A DNA stretch of 64,000 nt, taken from NCBI GenBank assembly GCA_950022295.1, contig OX465600.1, forward strand, positions 206,055,782 to 206,119,781. Direction: 5' to 3'. Of the stretch, positions 22,461 through 33,380 are shown one piece after another. Both the position numbers and the translations under genes were made by a program. The DNA comes from Bromus sterilis (Eukaryota; Streptophyta; Magnoliopsida; Poales; Poaceae). Positions within the stretch are counted from its first letter, which is position 1; the number at the start of each line of letters is the position of its first letter. Under the pieces are notes generated by a model. That model saw nothing but the letters and a program-made list of their open reading frames with translations. It was not told the origin of the DNA and did no database searches.

Positions 22461-22862
22461 TTTGCAAATGCATCAGATTATGAGGAAACCTGGAATGACT
22501 CGGACAGTATAACGGCTGTAATTGCAAGAGAAAACAATTTTCTTACAACATAGAAACAACACTTACATACGATGTAAGAAATCAGGAAGCATAACAACTC
22601 TAGCAAACCGAACACAACTTTCCTACGGCTACAAGGAAGCAAACAACGAGATGTTCTAGTAAGACATAGATGAGCCTAGTCCTATCTTCCCGTAGAACAA
22701 GATGAGGGTGATTCAGAACTCAGAACAATAAGGGTAAGGAGAAAAAAGAAGCCTTATGTTGTTCCCTTATATACCCAGAGTAACTATATAACTATAGCAA
22801 GCTAGACTCGACTTCGGCCAAGCCTGATAATCCTACAGTCAGTCCTGCTCTGATACCAAGTC
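22461..22862 (-). other. Leader and PBS of A2
   Basis: Matches the A0 leader up to just before the ORF0 start. The PBS at 22847-22858 (minus strand TGGTATCAGAGC) is intact, four bases from the LTR end at 22863. Confidence 0.88.
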
Positions 22863-25800
22863 TGTCGGGACCCGGGGTTAGCGTATGCAAGACTCGCTAC
22901 AACACAATCATATGGAGAGCCGAAAACCGTACCCACTTGTCTAAGCAGACAAGGCCAAGTATAGAACGTTCTCGGAAAGCATCGAATGTGAGGGGCATCC
23001 CATACAGGCCGGATGATCAACTGAAATGGGTTCTCATCGTCCACACACAAGTCTAAATGATATGGGTGGTGAACTCCCATACTCATAGACAAGTCGCCTC
23101 AACCATACTACCGATTGTATTATAACCCTTACATAGACTTACTCGAGACCAATCACTTAGTCGGGGTCTAGGGCGGGCTCGATCATACATCAAAGTGTGC
23201 AGGTGACGAAGTCACGAGCAATTGCATCGCGATGCCCCAAGCTGCGCACACCTAAGGGCCACTTGGTGTATAAAAGACCGTCAGCCAAATCACAACTAAG
23301 GTCTCGAAAACCCATAACAAGACATGCATGTTATAATCATACACGCAACACACATGTCTAGTATGAACAGCAGGTACCATTGCAATTCTCTACAAAGTAT
23401 ACAACTTTATTGATAACTCTTACAGAGTGCACACAGAGATCACGGGAATGTGATCCAACATTACATCAAACATGCGTAAGCAAAGTAGGTCTGAGTACAG
23501 ACAAGTTTAACAAATGGCTTAGAGAAGCCTTATCTATAAACAAGCCCTTCCACGAGGGACCAGTCGTCTGACTGGGACTACACTAGCTTGATCTGTCGTC
23601 CAGCTCCAGGAAGAATCCACCTTCGGGGTCAGTGGGTTCATCTAAAACCTAGAATAAGAAAACGTGTGTACAAAGTCGTACTCAGCAAGACTTACGTAGG
23701 AACTATACTACTCATGCACATGAATCAAGGTAAAGGGAGGTGGGGTTTCAATGCAGGAGTGCCAGCTTTGACTTGGCTTGTCCTGAACTACGAGTACCAT
23801 ACTTGAGGTAAGAAGCGTACACGAGTCCACTACATGTCTCCAACCAATTACACCACTATGGTGCCTTCCTTGACTTCCCACGAGAAAGCACGCCATAGCA
23901 CTCACACTTATCTTGACAAGTTTTATAAGTATCCAATTCAAGTTGTCTATAATCAAGCTATGCTTTCCAAGTAGTCCCTTACCGCGAACGCGGCTATTCG
24001 AATAGTTTTGTTAACCCTGCAGGGGTGTACCGCTACACACACATGATCATCAGTTACCGCCTTTGTACTCGACACCGTTCAAGAGGTGCCGGCGAGGATG
24101 CTCACCACAACTGTTACCTCATTGCCGATCTAGTCCAAGAAAGCCGCCTACCTGTGTTGGCTACCACTATCGTGAACTCGGCCGGTTTACCAAAGTGGAC
24201 CCAGATGATGTGTGCATGGTGCATAAGACGGTCTCGGTTGAGCCATTCTCTCACTTAGCAGCCAGGCCACAAACCTACCAGAAATCCGAACTACTGCGAC
24301 ATCTGGACATCGAAAGGGATGAGTTAGTAGGTTGAGAGGGGTAAGTGAGCCCAATGTGTGGTTGTACTCTTCATCTTGGATCACCACACAAGAACTCGGA
24401 CTTAGGGCGGTGTTCAACGAGACAACCCACCGTGTACTCCTACACAGCCTCTCATCGTTCACCTTGTATTAGGGTAGATTCACCAACACATTTCCACCGT
24501 CATCAACATAATTGCTACCATCCCGACTCACATAACAGTATCAACATTGTATCACTCTAAGCATGCAATAAGCAGTAACAGTTGTAGGGGCCACATGATA
24601 TCAATCAACTCCTACATTTGCTAGGATTGTGGTTTGCTTACTACTGTGAGAAAAGATAGGTCATGCAACAGAATGGGTTCATCTATGCGGTAGAAACGTA
24701 GCATGGTAATCATCCTAAACAATGCATAAGCGAGACTGAGAGGGAAGTGGGATTTTATCGATATGATCAATGGGGGTTTGCTTGCCTTGCTGACGAGGTT
24801 CAGTATCGGGGTCTTCAACGAAGGGGCTGATCTCGGGTTCCGGCTCCACCTCTATTCGACAAAAAACACAAACATCGAAACAATAATAAGACAATGCTCA
24901 AACACATGAGTTGAAGGTTGAAACTTGATGTATGTGTCACTGATGTGTGAGTTATTCCATTTAAAAGGAGTATATTGCAATTGAAATGCAAATTCAAACT
25001 CCATTTGATTTATCGATGAATTTCAAATGCATTTGAATCCTTGAATGTTCATTTGAAATGTTTGAGCATGAAGTGATGTTGTAAAGGTGAGGTAAAGTCT
25101 CTGATGTGTGGATGAAACCATTGAAAAGAAGTGTGTTGCAAAGTCATTTGCAAAATCACTCCAAATTTGAATTCAAATTAAATGCATATGGATGTTTGCC
25201 ACTGTTCACCCAATTTAAATTGGTCAAACATGAAAACAAAGTCCATATTCAGAATCCTTGTATTTTTCTGATAATTTTACAAATATTATATGTTTAATTT
25301 GGAGTTAAAATGGATTAGTTATGAATTTCCAAAGTTTAAAGCATTTTCTGCCATTTTTTGAATTTATTTAAATAGAAAAGCTTTTATTGCGGCAGCATTG
25401 CATCAGCATGACGTCAGGGGGGTTTTGACCCCGGTCAAACTGACATGGGGACCCACCTGTCATAGGATCTGTTTAAAACCCGGTTTAAATTAGCTTAACA
25501 GAGGGGATTAGGGGGCCTGGGGCCCACGTGGCAGTGGCTGAGGGGGTTGGATTAGGGGCTAAATGCCCTGGCCACGTGGACCTCGCCGCCGGCGAGACTC
25601 CGGCGACCATCCAGCACGGCGGAGTCCGCGGGGACGGCGATTCCAGGGGTCGTTTGACGCACTGTGAGTACCAAAATGGAGACCTTGACCTCGCGCTTCG
25701 AAAGGACCAAGCTATTGGTGTTGGGGTGCACCGTAGCGATGCCGGCGACGTGCCCTAGCGGCGGCTGTGGCTCGGGCTCGTTGGAATGGTCGCTGTGGAG

Positions 25801-26932
25801 GGAGATCTTGGGCTAGCGCTAGTGTTTTGGAACGCTGGGAGCACCAGGAAGACGATGGAAATCACGGGAGAGACAGAGGTGCACTGGAGCTTTGGCGAAG
25901 GCGTTCATGGCGGCGGTTCTCCTCTGCTCTCATAGGTCGGCGATAGAGTGCGGGAGGGAGACAACGGAATAGCTCGGGCGAACTAGGAGCTCACCGTGAA
26001 CTCAATGGAGACGGTGGCGCGGTCGGAGGAGCTTCACCGTGGTCGGAATGGAAGAAGGCGCGCGGCGACCGTAGACGAAGACGACGACGCGATTCCTCGA
26101 CTACAGTGGCTCCGGATTGAAATCCTCTCGCTGGGTGGCGTAGTCGACGTCGCCGAAGAGGATGGACAAGCTGGCTCGGCTTCTCGTCGGCGGTGGCCGC
26201 GTACGTGCGGCGTCGTGCTCTGGTGACCTTCACTGTCTTCGTCAAAACCAGCGCTGGAGGAGGGGGAAATGGCACAGGAGGGAGGGGAAAGGAGCTGGGC
26301 ACCTCCCAGACGTCTCCATGCGTCAACATAACCCCTGGGGAGGCAGGCAGCTGCCTGGCGCGCCCACGGTGCTCGCCGGTGAGCTGCTTTTCTGCCTGGA
26401 GGGGGGAAGAAGACGCATGTGCCCCCCCTAGGCTGGGCTGGGCTGCTGCTGCCCGGTTAGTTGGGTCCGAGGCCAGGTAAGCTTTTTTGTTTTTATTTCT
26501 TTTCTGTTTTTCTTCTGCTATTTGTTTTGGTACTACTAAATAAATAGCAAACCATTTTATAAAATGCTAAAACTTTTTACATAGCCTCATAATATATTAG
26601 GCTAGCCATTTATAAAGTTTGGCAGTTTTTAAAATTCAGATCATTTGAATTTTAAATCAAGTAGGGGGTTTTGATTAATTCCAAGGTCCTGTTTGAATAT
26701 TTGAAAAATCCATGAGCATGGGGTTGGTCCCACATCACTTGATATGTGATCACACTCATTTATACGACTTTTCAAAAATGCAAAAGAAATTTTTGGAGCA
26801 ACTTTTATTCTGGCCATTTGAATTAAATTCATCTGGGGGTGTTCTCTCTCCCATTTCAATTTCTTTTGAAATTTTTAACATGATGCAAAGTAGCTCTTGA
26901 TCCTAGCACATACCTAACTTGGGGTTGTGACA
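22863..26932 (-). repeat. 5' LTR of chromovirus A2 (4070 bp)
   Basis: Canonical ends TGTCAC...CCGACA. It is about 70 bases longer than the 3' LTR because of an indel near 26315-26400. The GC-rich 25500-26450 part has overlapping frames on both strands, which I treat as non-coding. Confidence 0.9.
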
Positions 26933-27186
26933 GTGATGGAGATAGCCTTTTCTGTCGTTTTGATGGCGAAGATACCCTCACTGTTCGTGCATTTGATGCC
27001 GGTGGCAATCGTCTGGATCCATACTGGGAGGAAACAAGCAGTGGAAATTCCGATGGGTCGAGTGGTGGTTTGCCTGCTTCTTCCATGACTTCATCTTCGA
27101 CCGATTCCTCGGCTGATGGTGCTTGCTCTTCTAGTTCTAGAGATGAGCTGGACGTCAAGACGGTCCTCAAGCGGCTGCGTCAGTAG
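26933..27186 (+). pseudogene. Antisense B3-like ORF, 3' part (element C)
   Basis: Continuation of 14953-15321 after the A2 insertion. It starts at the GD turn (GDSLFCRFDGEDTLTVRAFD) and so completes the B3-like barrel, then passes through NRLDPYW, a Ser-rich tail and a basic end (LKRLRQ) to a TAG at 27184-27186. The two parts would give a protein of about 208 residues. No stop or frameshift is seen in either part, so before A2 arrived this copy was probably intact. Confidence 0.72.
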
Positions 27187-27655
27187 GCGAGGCACCTTGT
27201 AGAACTGGAGGACGGTGACCCACTTCTTCGCGAACTGAGTTTCTACTTTGTTTGTGGTGATGCTCATCAAGTTGTGGTACGAAAGTGCCAATTATCTCAT
27301 CATGAACGTACATGTAGAAGTCATAATTCCTTGGGATAGTTGTAACCCGTCTCGTACTTGCTCGGGTCCTTTGACTACTTTGTAGTGAAAATTGTCTTCG
27401 ACTCCTTTGTAATGAAATTGTCCTTGACTCCTTTGTAAGGGAGAACTGTCTTCGACTCCTTTTTAATGGAAATTGTCCTTCGGGTGCGCGGCAGCGCTCC
27501 CGATGGGAGTAGCCCTCGAGTCTTTAGGTGATCGCTTGCGATCAGGTGAAGACTAAAGAACTTTGCATTTTTCGATATGATTCTCTTTGCGGAAAACTCT
27601 TGGTGAGTCGGAGGGGATCTTGTGTTCTGGTTTCCTGTGCTTGCAGATGAGGTCG
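27187..27655. other. Short repeats and hairpin downstream of the antisense ORF in C
   Basis: Several imperfect copies of a unit of about 35 bases (gactcctttgtaatgaaattg) lie at 27365-27480. The hairpin CTCCCGATGGGAG is at 27497-27509 within a conserved GGGTGCGCG...GCTCCCGATGGGAGTAG block. No coding frame. Confidence 0.7.
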
Positions 27656-28075
27656 CGTTTTAGCGAGGATAGCGTCTCTCGGGGGGAGTTTTATGCTCGA
27701 GCCGCCGAGTATTTTTTTTAGTAAAGTCGCATGAGCGAGGATAGCGTCCCTCGGGGGGAGTTTTTTACTTGAGCCCCCGAGTGCTTTTAAGTATAGTCGC
27801 ATGAGCGAAGATAGCGTCTCTCGGGTGGAGTTTTATGCTCGAGCCCCCGAGTGCTTTTAAGTATAGTCGCATGAGCGAAGATAGCGTCTCTCGGGGGGAG
27901 TTTTATGCTCGAGCCCCGGAGTGCTTTTAAGTAGCGAAGATAGCGTCTCTCGGGGTGAGTTTTATACTCCAGCCCCCGAGTGCTTTTAAGTATAGTCGCA
28001 TGAGCGAGGATAGCGTCTCTCGGGGGGGTTATGCTCGAGCCCCCGAGTGCTTTTAAGTATAGTGTTTGGGCAGCA
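27656..28075 (-). repeat. Tandem array of about 70-bp units in C
   Basis: About six units, marked by GCCCCCGAGTGCTTTT at 27773, 27843, 27913, 27971 and 28038. One unit has lost about 11 bases. Each unit contains the complement of GCACTCGGGGGCT, the PPT core. The homologous arrays in B1 and D also follow pol. Confidence 0.85.
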
Positions 28076-28156
28076 CTATTTTATTTCTTCGAGTTTTACA
28101 TGGGTTGCTGATCGGAGCTGCTGCTGATGTCTCTAACAATGCCTAGGGGACTATGG

Positions 28157-29047
28157 TTAGAACAGGCGTAGGTTCTCTACGTTCCATGGATTTCCCACGT
28201 CCTCATTGGTTTGGAGGACGTATTTGAGCTTCGTTCCTTTGGGGGAGACTAGTACGACGCATGCTCCGGCTCCTTGTTGTCTTTTGGATCCGTCGAAAAA
28301 CATCGTCCATGAATTGGATAGGTCTGGGGGACCTGGTGTTTGGACCTCTGTCCACTCGACCAGGAAGTCTGGGAGTACTTGGGCTTTGATTTCTGTTGGG
28401 TGTTAGAACTGCAGATCTCGCGGGCTGAGCTCGATGTTCCACTCAGCGACTCGGCCGGTCGCTCCAGGGTTGTTGAGGATATCGGCGAGTGGTGCACTGC
28501 TCACGATTGTGATGGGGTGTTCGTCGAAGTAATGCGATACTTTCCTGGAGGTCATGATAGTGGTGAGCAGGAGCTTCTGGTAGTGCGGGTACCGTTGTTG
28601 TGTCTTTGTGAGCAGTGTGCTAAGGTAGTAGATTGGTCTTTGTATACTCTGGATTTTGCCTTCTTCTGTGCGCTCGACGACGAGCACCGTGCTCACGACA
28701 CTGCTGCGCGCTGCTATGTAGAGGTACAACTTCTCCCGTTCTTTGGGCACCGCCAAGATTGGTGGGGTCGAGAGGGTTTTCTTTAGGTCTGGGAATGCAT
28801 TGCGGGCTTCCTCGGTCCACTCGAATTTTTCTCCTTTTCTGAGAAGTTGGTAGAACGGTAAGGTCCTTTCTCCTAGCCTGTTGTTGAAATGGCTCAATGT
28901 TGCGAGTCTTCCTGTGAGCTGCTGCATGCCTTTGATGTTGTTTGGCCTTTGCATCTTGGCGATTGCTTGGACCTTTTCGGGGTTTGCTTCGATTCCTCGG
29001 GCGGAGACCATGTACCCGAGTAGTTTTCCGGCTGGGACGCCAAACAC
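28157..29047 (-). pseudogene. pol: RNase H region of C pol fused to the pol C-terminus
   Basis: Contains the end of RT (GVPAGKLLGYMVSARGIEANP), the first RNase H (FEWTEEARNAFPDL, HYFDEHPITIVSSAPL) and the start of the Tat-type second RNase H (SWTMFFDGSK). A TAG at 28403-28405 interrupts it. Near 28190 the second RNase H (KLKYVLQ) joins directly, in frame, to the last residues of pol (NEDVGNPWNVENLRLF). About 1.6 kb, corresponding to most of the second RNase H and all of integrase, is missing compared with B1. The polyprotein then ends in TAA at 28157-28159. Confidence 0.85.
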
Positions 29048-29970
29048 GCACTTTTTTGGGTTGAGCTTGATTTTTTACTTGTTGAGGGTCGCGAATGTTT
29101 CACGGAGTTCGTTGAGTAGTGTGTTTGCGCTGTAGGTTTGATGACAATGTCGTCTACGTAGACTTGGACGTTTCTTCCAATTTGGTCTTTCAAACATGCT
29201 TGCATCATTCGCTGGTACGTGACTCCGGCATTTTTTAGGCCAAAGGGCATTGTTTGGTAGAAGAACACGCCGTAGGGGGTGATGAACGAGGTGTGCTCTT
29301 CGTCTTCTTCCTTCATCCTGATCTGATTGTATCCTGAGTATGCGTTGAGGAAGGATAGGAGGTCGCATCCTGCTGTGGAGTCGATTATTTGATCGATTCT
29401 CGGCAGGGGGAAGTGGTCTTTTGGGCAGTGCTAGTTGACAGGCCCATAGTCGACGCACATCCTCAGTACCTCAGTGTCCTTTTTAGGGACTAGGACTGGG
29501 TTTGCGATCTAGGTTTCTTTCTTTGTCTCTCGGATGAACTGTGCGTCGAGTAGTCGGTTGATTTCTTCTCCGATTGCTCTGCGTTTGGGCTCTGAGAATC
29601 GCCGCAGTGCCTGCTTTACTGGCTAGGTGTTTGTCTTGATGTGGAGCGAGTGTTTTGTAAATTCTCGCGGTATTCCGGGCACGTCGGCTGGGCACCAGGC
29701 GTAAATTTTCCACTCTTCACGAAGGAAGGTTATGAGAGCGGTTGCTTGTTCTTCTGGGAGGTGGGCATATACGCGGACCGTCTTCCCTGGGTCTGTTGGG
29801 TGGACTTGGTGTGTGATTGTGTCGCTGTCGACGCTGAAATCGCGGCCGAATTCTTTTGACTCGCTTCGGCTTTCCAGCGGAAATATGCTTTTATCCGTCA
29901 CCATGGCTATTTCTTTGAGTTGTTGTTGGGCTCCAAACGTGTCGGAGACTTTGTGGAAGTCGCGTCGCAC
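29048..29970 (-). pseudogene. pol: Reverse transcriptase of C pol
   Basis: Tat-type RT homologous to B1 33381-34508. It is heavily damaged: a one-base loss near 29972 shifts it from the protease frame, stops lie at 29623-29625, about 29509, about 29431 and about 29078, and a frameshift near 29140 follows the YVDDIVIK active site. The catalytic YVDD itself and the palm motif FLNAYSGYNQIRM are still readable. It could not yield a functional enzyme. Confidence 0.85.
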
Positions 29971-31200
29971 GGGTCCGATTTGGTGAAGCTTCCCTTGACT
30001 GTGATGATTCCTGCGGGTCCTGGCATCTTGAGCTTGAGATATGCATAGTGCGGAACCGCCATGAATTGTGCGAACGCTGGTCGCCCGAGTATGGCGTGAT
30101 ACTGCGACTGCCAGTCGAGCACTTCGAACTCGAGGACTTGCTTTGCGAAGTTGCGCTTGCTGCCGAAGATCACATCAAGGTCGATTGTTCCGATGAAGGC
30201 GGTTGCTTCACCCAGAACTACGCCATATATTGTTGTGCCTGACTTCTTCCAAACTGGTCGTGGGATTAATATCTTGCGTAGGGTGCTGGCAAAGATTATG
30301 TTTAGGTTGCTGCCTCCGTCCATGAAGACTCTGTCCATGTCGTAACCTCCTATCTGGGCTTCGAGCTCCAGGGGTGCGTGCCCCAGCCTTGGGACTGCGG
30401 GCGGGTGGTCGCTCTCAGAGAAGGTGATGCTGGTCTCAGCGCCACGAAGTTGGTAAATTTCTACTATCTTTAGGCCTTCGGCTGCTTCGGCCTGCAGGGT
30501 GTAGGCGTCCTGCTTTGCTTTTGAGGGTCTTCCTTCTTGGATCATGCAGATTCGTCCATGGGACGTGGGGTATTGCCTTTCTGTACTTGGTGCTGGTGAC
30601 TGCGCGCTTCTTCGAGTGCGCTTGGCGTCACGCTGCTTTTCCTCCTTGAGGTTGTTAGAGAGTTCGGTGAATAAGCGACAATCTCCTAGGGTGTGGCTTG
30701 CTCTGAGGTGTCCCCAACTGTCTTCAAAACAGTGGATCGCGCAAGGACCTTCCAGTTTCTCTTTGGCTGTGAGTTTATTGGAGCCAGCGTACCTTCTTCT
30801 CCTTGAGATTTAGAAGATCTGCGAGTGGTCTTCTATTCGGTTGTGGAATCTTGGGTCAAGCTCTATCCCATCGCTGAGTGATTGGTCTCGGATGAAGTTG
30901 GCGAATTCATCTGGTCTTCGGTCTGGGTCGTAGTACTCTCCGGTCTGTTTCGGAGTCGTTGTCTTGTCACGTGGCGGGAGTCCGGGCGGCGGCGGGTCGT
31001 CGACTAGTTGGCGAGTCGTCTGTCACGCGCCGCGACTCTTCGAGTGGGGTTCCCGTGTAGAGTCCTCGCGCTTGTATTCTGGGCCGTCGAGTTCTTTTCC
31101 GTCGGCGATGGATCTGGCGGTCGTCGAGGTGCTGGACGTGATTCGGCTGCAGGCTAAGTGATCTTGACGGGGCGATGGAGATGCTTGTGGTGAACTTGAA
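29907..31200 (-). pseudogene. gag: Gag C-terminus and protease of C
   Basis: One reading frame covers the gag end and protease with a single TAA at 30810-30812. It includes GEYYDPDRRPDEFANFI, a cysteine/histidine cluster (GPCAIHC..., then SHTLGDCRLF) that stands where a zinc knuckle is expected, and the protease active site FMDGGSNLNIIF, the DGG variant typical of Tat elements. I find no Retrotrans_gag core upstream; the space to the PBS is too short for one. B1 shares this lack. The frame shifts out after GSFTK near 29972. Confidence 0.78.
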
Positions 31201-31289
31201 TTCCTCGAGCGGGCTAGATCTGGTTCTAGTCCTCGAGTCTTGATTTGCTGAAGGCGGGACCGCTGAGATCGTGATTCCAACCTGTGTAG

Positions 31290-31307
31290 TTCCCACAGAC
31301 AGCGCCA
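31290..31307 (-). other. PBS of element C
   Basis: Minus strand TGGCGCTGTCTGTGGGAA, two bases after the LTR end. The first bases resemble the tRNA-Asp type PBS (TGGCGCCGT) of related elements. Confidence 0.8.
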
Positions 31308-31309
31308 AT

Positions 31310-31412
31310 TGACGAGGATCAGCCTCGGCAAATCCCATGGTCAGGGACCCTGGGTTAGTCATAGAGAAGGAACAGGTTGGACGATACTCGTCGGCTAACA
31401 GGAGAAGCACTT
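31310..31412 (-). repeat. 5' LTR of element C, first fragment
   Basis: The last 103 bases of the 5' LTR (in element orientation). It continues at 40997 after the B1 insertion. The two pieces add up to 448 bases, equal to the 3' LTR. Confidence 0.93.
31408..31412. repeat. Target site duplication CACTT of B1 (left copy)
   Basis: Identical to 40992-40996. The uninterrupted version gaagcacttcctgctc is seen in the 3' LTR of C at about 13243. Confidence 0.95.
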
Positions 31413-31858
31413 TGACGAGGGGGTGACCCCACGACTCCTATGGATGGGCCTACCCGGTGTACCCGAAGAAAGAAGGTCCACAAAGATACCGCCTGGGCCC
31501 AGCCTTGGCCCGCTAGTGGTACCGACGTAGGAGTCCGTGACTCGTAAGGAAGGTGCAAACCTGCCGCGCGGTACAAGATTAGGGTTAGTAAACCTCGTCT
31601 GTAATCCAAGACGGGTTCCCCGAGACCTAGCCCAGTATATAAGGGCTGGGAGGGGAGACATCGAGATCAACCAATACACGATCTGTAACCCTAGCCTTGT
31701 GCGCACTAGCCTTGGCCTTCCTGTAATCGCATCTCCAAGCAATAATATTGAGAACGAACATCTCCTCCTGTTAGCCAATGAGCTATCGTCCAACCTGTGC
31801 CTCTCATGACTAACCCAGGTTCCCTGACCATGGGATTTGCCGGGGTTGATCCCCGTCA
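31413..31858 (+). repeat. 5' LTR of B1 (446 bp)
   Basis: Ends TGACG and CGTCA are inverted. The TATA box TATATAAG is at 31636-31643. The transcription start would lie shortly after it. Confidence 0.95.
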
Positions 31859-31860
31859 AT

Positions 31861-31878
31861 TGGCGCCGTCTGTGGGAA
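31861..31878 (+). other. PBS of B1
   Basis: TGGCGCCGTCTGTGGGAA two bases after the LTR. The first nine bases match the complement of the tRNA-Asp 3' end; the remainder does not match well. Confidence 0.82.
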
Positions 31879-32040
31879 CTACACAGGTTGGAATTACGAT
31901 CTCGGCGGTTCCGTCTTCAGCAAGCCACAACTCAAGAGCAAGAACCAGATCCAATCCACCCGAAGAATTCAAGATCACGGCAAACATCTCTGCCGCTCCA
32001 TCGAGATCGCTCGGCCTGCAGCTGTGCCAAGACCAACACT

Positions 32041-33101
32041 ATGGCGGCAACCGAGTCCACCACCAGTGAAGGAGAAATCGACGACCCAAAAGAAAGGCGC
32101 GAGGGTTCTACGCAGAGACCCCGATCGACGAACTACAGCACGAAGCAGAGGACATGTCGACCACTCGACGACCCACCGCCACCCAGGCACCCTCCGCACA
32201 ACAAGACGCCGACTCCGAGCTCGAGATCAGCGATCGTCAAGATCATCGCCAACGAAGAAGAAATCGACGACCTAGAAGACATGCGCGAGGATTCTACAAA
32301 GAGATCCCACTCGACGAGTCACACTATACAGCTACGCGCTCGTCGACCACTCGACGACCCGCCGTCGCGCGGACAGCTGTCGCCTGCCAGGACAGCGACT
32401 CTGAGACTCAGACCGGCGAATACTACGACCCAGATCGAAGACCAGACGAATTCGCCAACCTTATAAAGAACCAGAATCTGAGCGAGGGGATCAAAATCGA
32501 CCCACGAGTCCACGAGCACCCGGCGGATCACACGCAGATCTTCCGAATCTCAAGGAAGAGACGGCACGCCGGATCCAGCGAACTCACGGTCAGGGAGCAG
32601 CTAGAAGGACCCTGCACGATCCACTGCTTCGAAGAAAACTGGGGATACATCAGATCGGGTCACACTCTGGGAGACTGCCGCTTGTTCAACGAACTCGCCG
32701 ACAACCTCAAGAAGGAAAAACAACGAGAAGCCAAGCGCACCCGACGAGCCGAGCAGTCGCCGACTCCAAGTCCCGAAAGAAGCTACCACCCGCCTCAAGG
32801 ACAGGTGTACACGATCCAAAAAGGCAGGGTATCGCAAGCTCAACAAGACGCCTACACCTTGCAAGCCAGAGCGCCCGAGAACCTAAACACGGTCGAAGTC
32901 TACCAGCTACACGACGCAGAAACTAGTATCACGTTCTCCCAGAGCGATCACCCACCTACAGTCTCAAGGTCGGGGCACGCGCCCCTGGTACTCGATGCTC
33001 AAATTGGAGGGTACGACATGGACAGAATCTTCATGGACGGAGGCAGCAGCATGAACATAATCTTCGTCAGTACCCTACCCAAGATGCTGGTCCCACGATG
33101 A
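32041..33101 (+). pseudogene. gag: Gag (core-less) and protease start of B1
   Basis: The main frame from about 32150 carries two tandem, diverged 62-codon repeats (186-bp period, shared GAAATCGACGAC at 32074 and 32260, STTRRP in each). These are followed by EYYDPDRRPDEFANLI, a Cys/His cluster (GPCTIHC, GHTLGDC) and the protease site FMDGGSSMNIIF. A TGA at 33099-33101 stops it where C reads PRPVWKK. No Retrotrans_gag core domain is visible between PBS and the Cys/His cluster. Because C shares this, the lack predates both copies. Such a protein would probably not form particles alone and would depend on Gag from another copy. Confidence 0.72.
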
Positions 33102-33380
33102 GTATGGAAAAAATCAAGCACCGTGTTATACGGAGTAGTCCCAGGAGAAGCGGCTACTTCCCTTGGAATAATCGAGCTCGAAGTTGTCTTTGGCAGCAGA
33201 CGCAATTTCGCAAGACACACCCTCGAGTTCGAAGTACTCGACTGGCAGTCGCAGTACCACGCCATACTGGGACGTCCAACATTCGCGCAATTCATGGCAG
33301 TTCCGCACTACGCCTACCTCAAACTCAAGATGCCAGGATCCGCGGGCGTCATTACAATCAACGGGAGCTTCACCAAATAA
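33102..33380 (+). pseudogene. pol: Protease C-terminal half of B1
   Basis: About 90 codons after the TGA, with VLDWQSQYHAILGRPTFAQF, the second conserved block of retroviral-type aspartic proteases in this clade (ILGRP). A TAA at 33378-33380 ends it after GSFTK, where C reads Ser. The upstream half with the catalytic DGG is in the previous segment, and the two share a frame apart from the stop. Confidence 0.8.

Larger units (their letters stand above)
15322..26932 (-). mobile_element. Chromovirus A2 inserted in element C
   Basis: Minus-strand Tekay-type element with 5' LTR 26932-22863, PBS and leader 22862-22461, 266 bases of foreign sequence, partial pol 22194-19321 and 3' LTR 19320-15322. 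ORF0, gag and protease are missing, so it is a deletion derivative. Its LTRs start TGTCACAACCCC, unlike TGTCAGAACCCT in A0 and the solo LTR, so it belongs to a separate subfamily. Confidence 0.9.
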
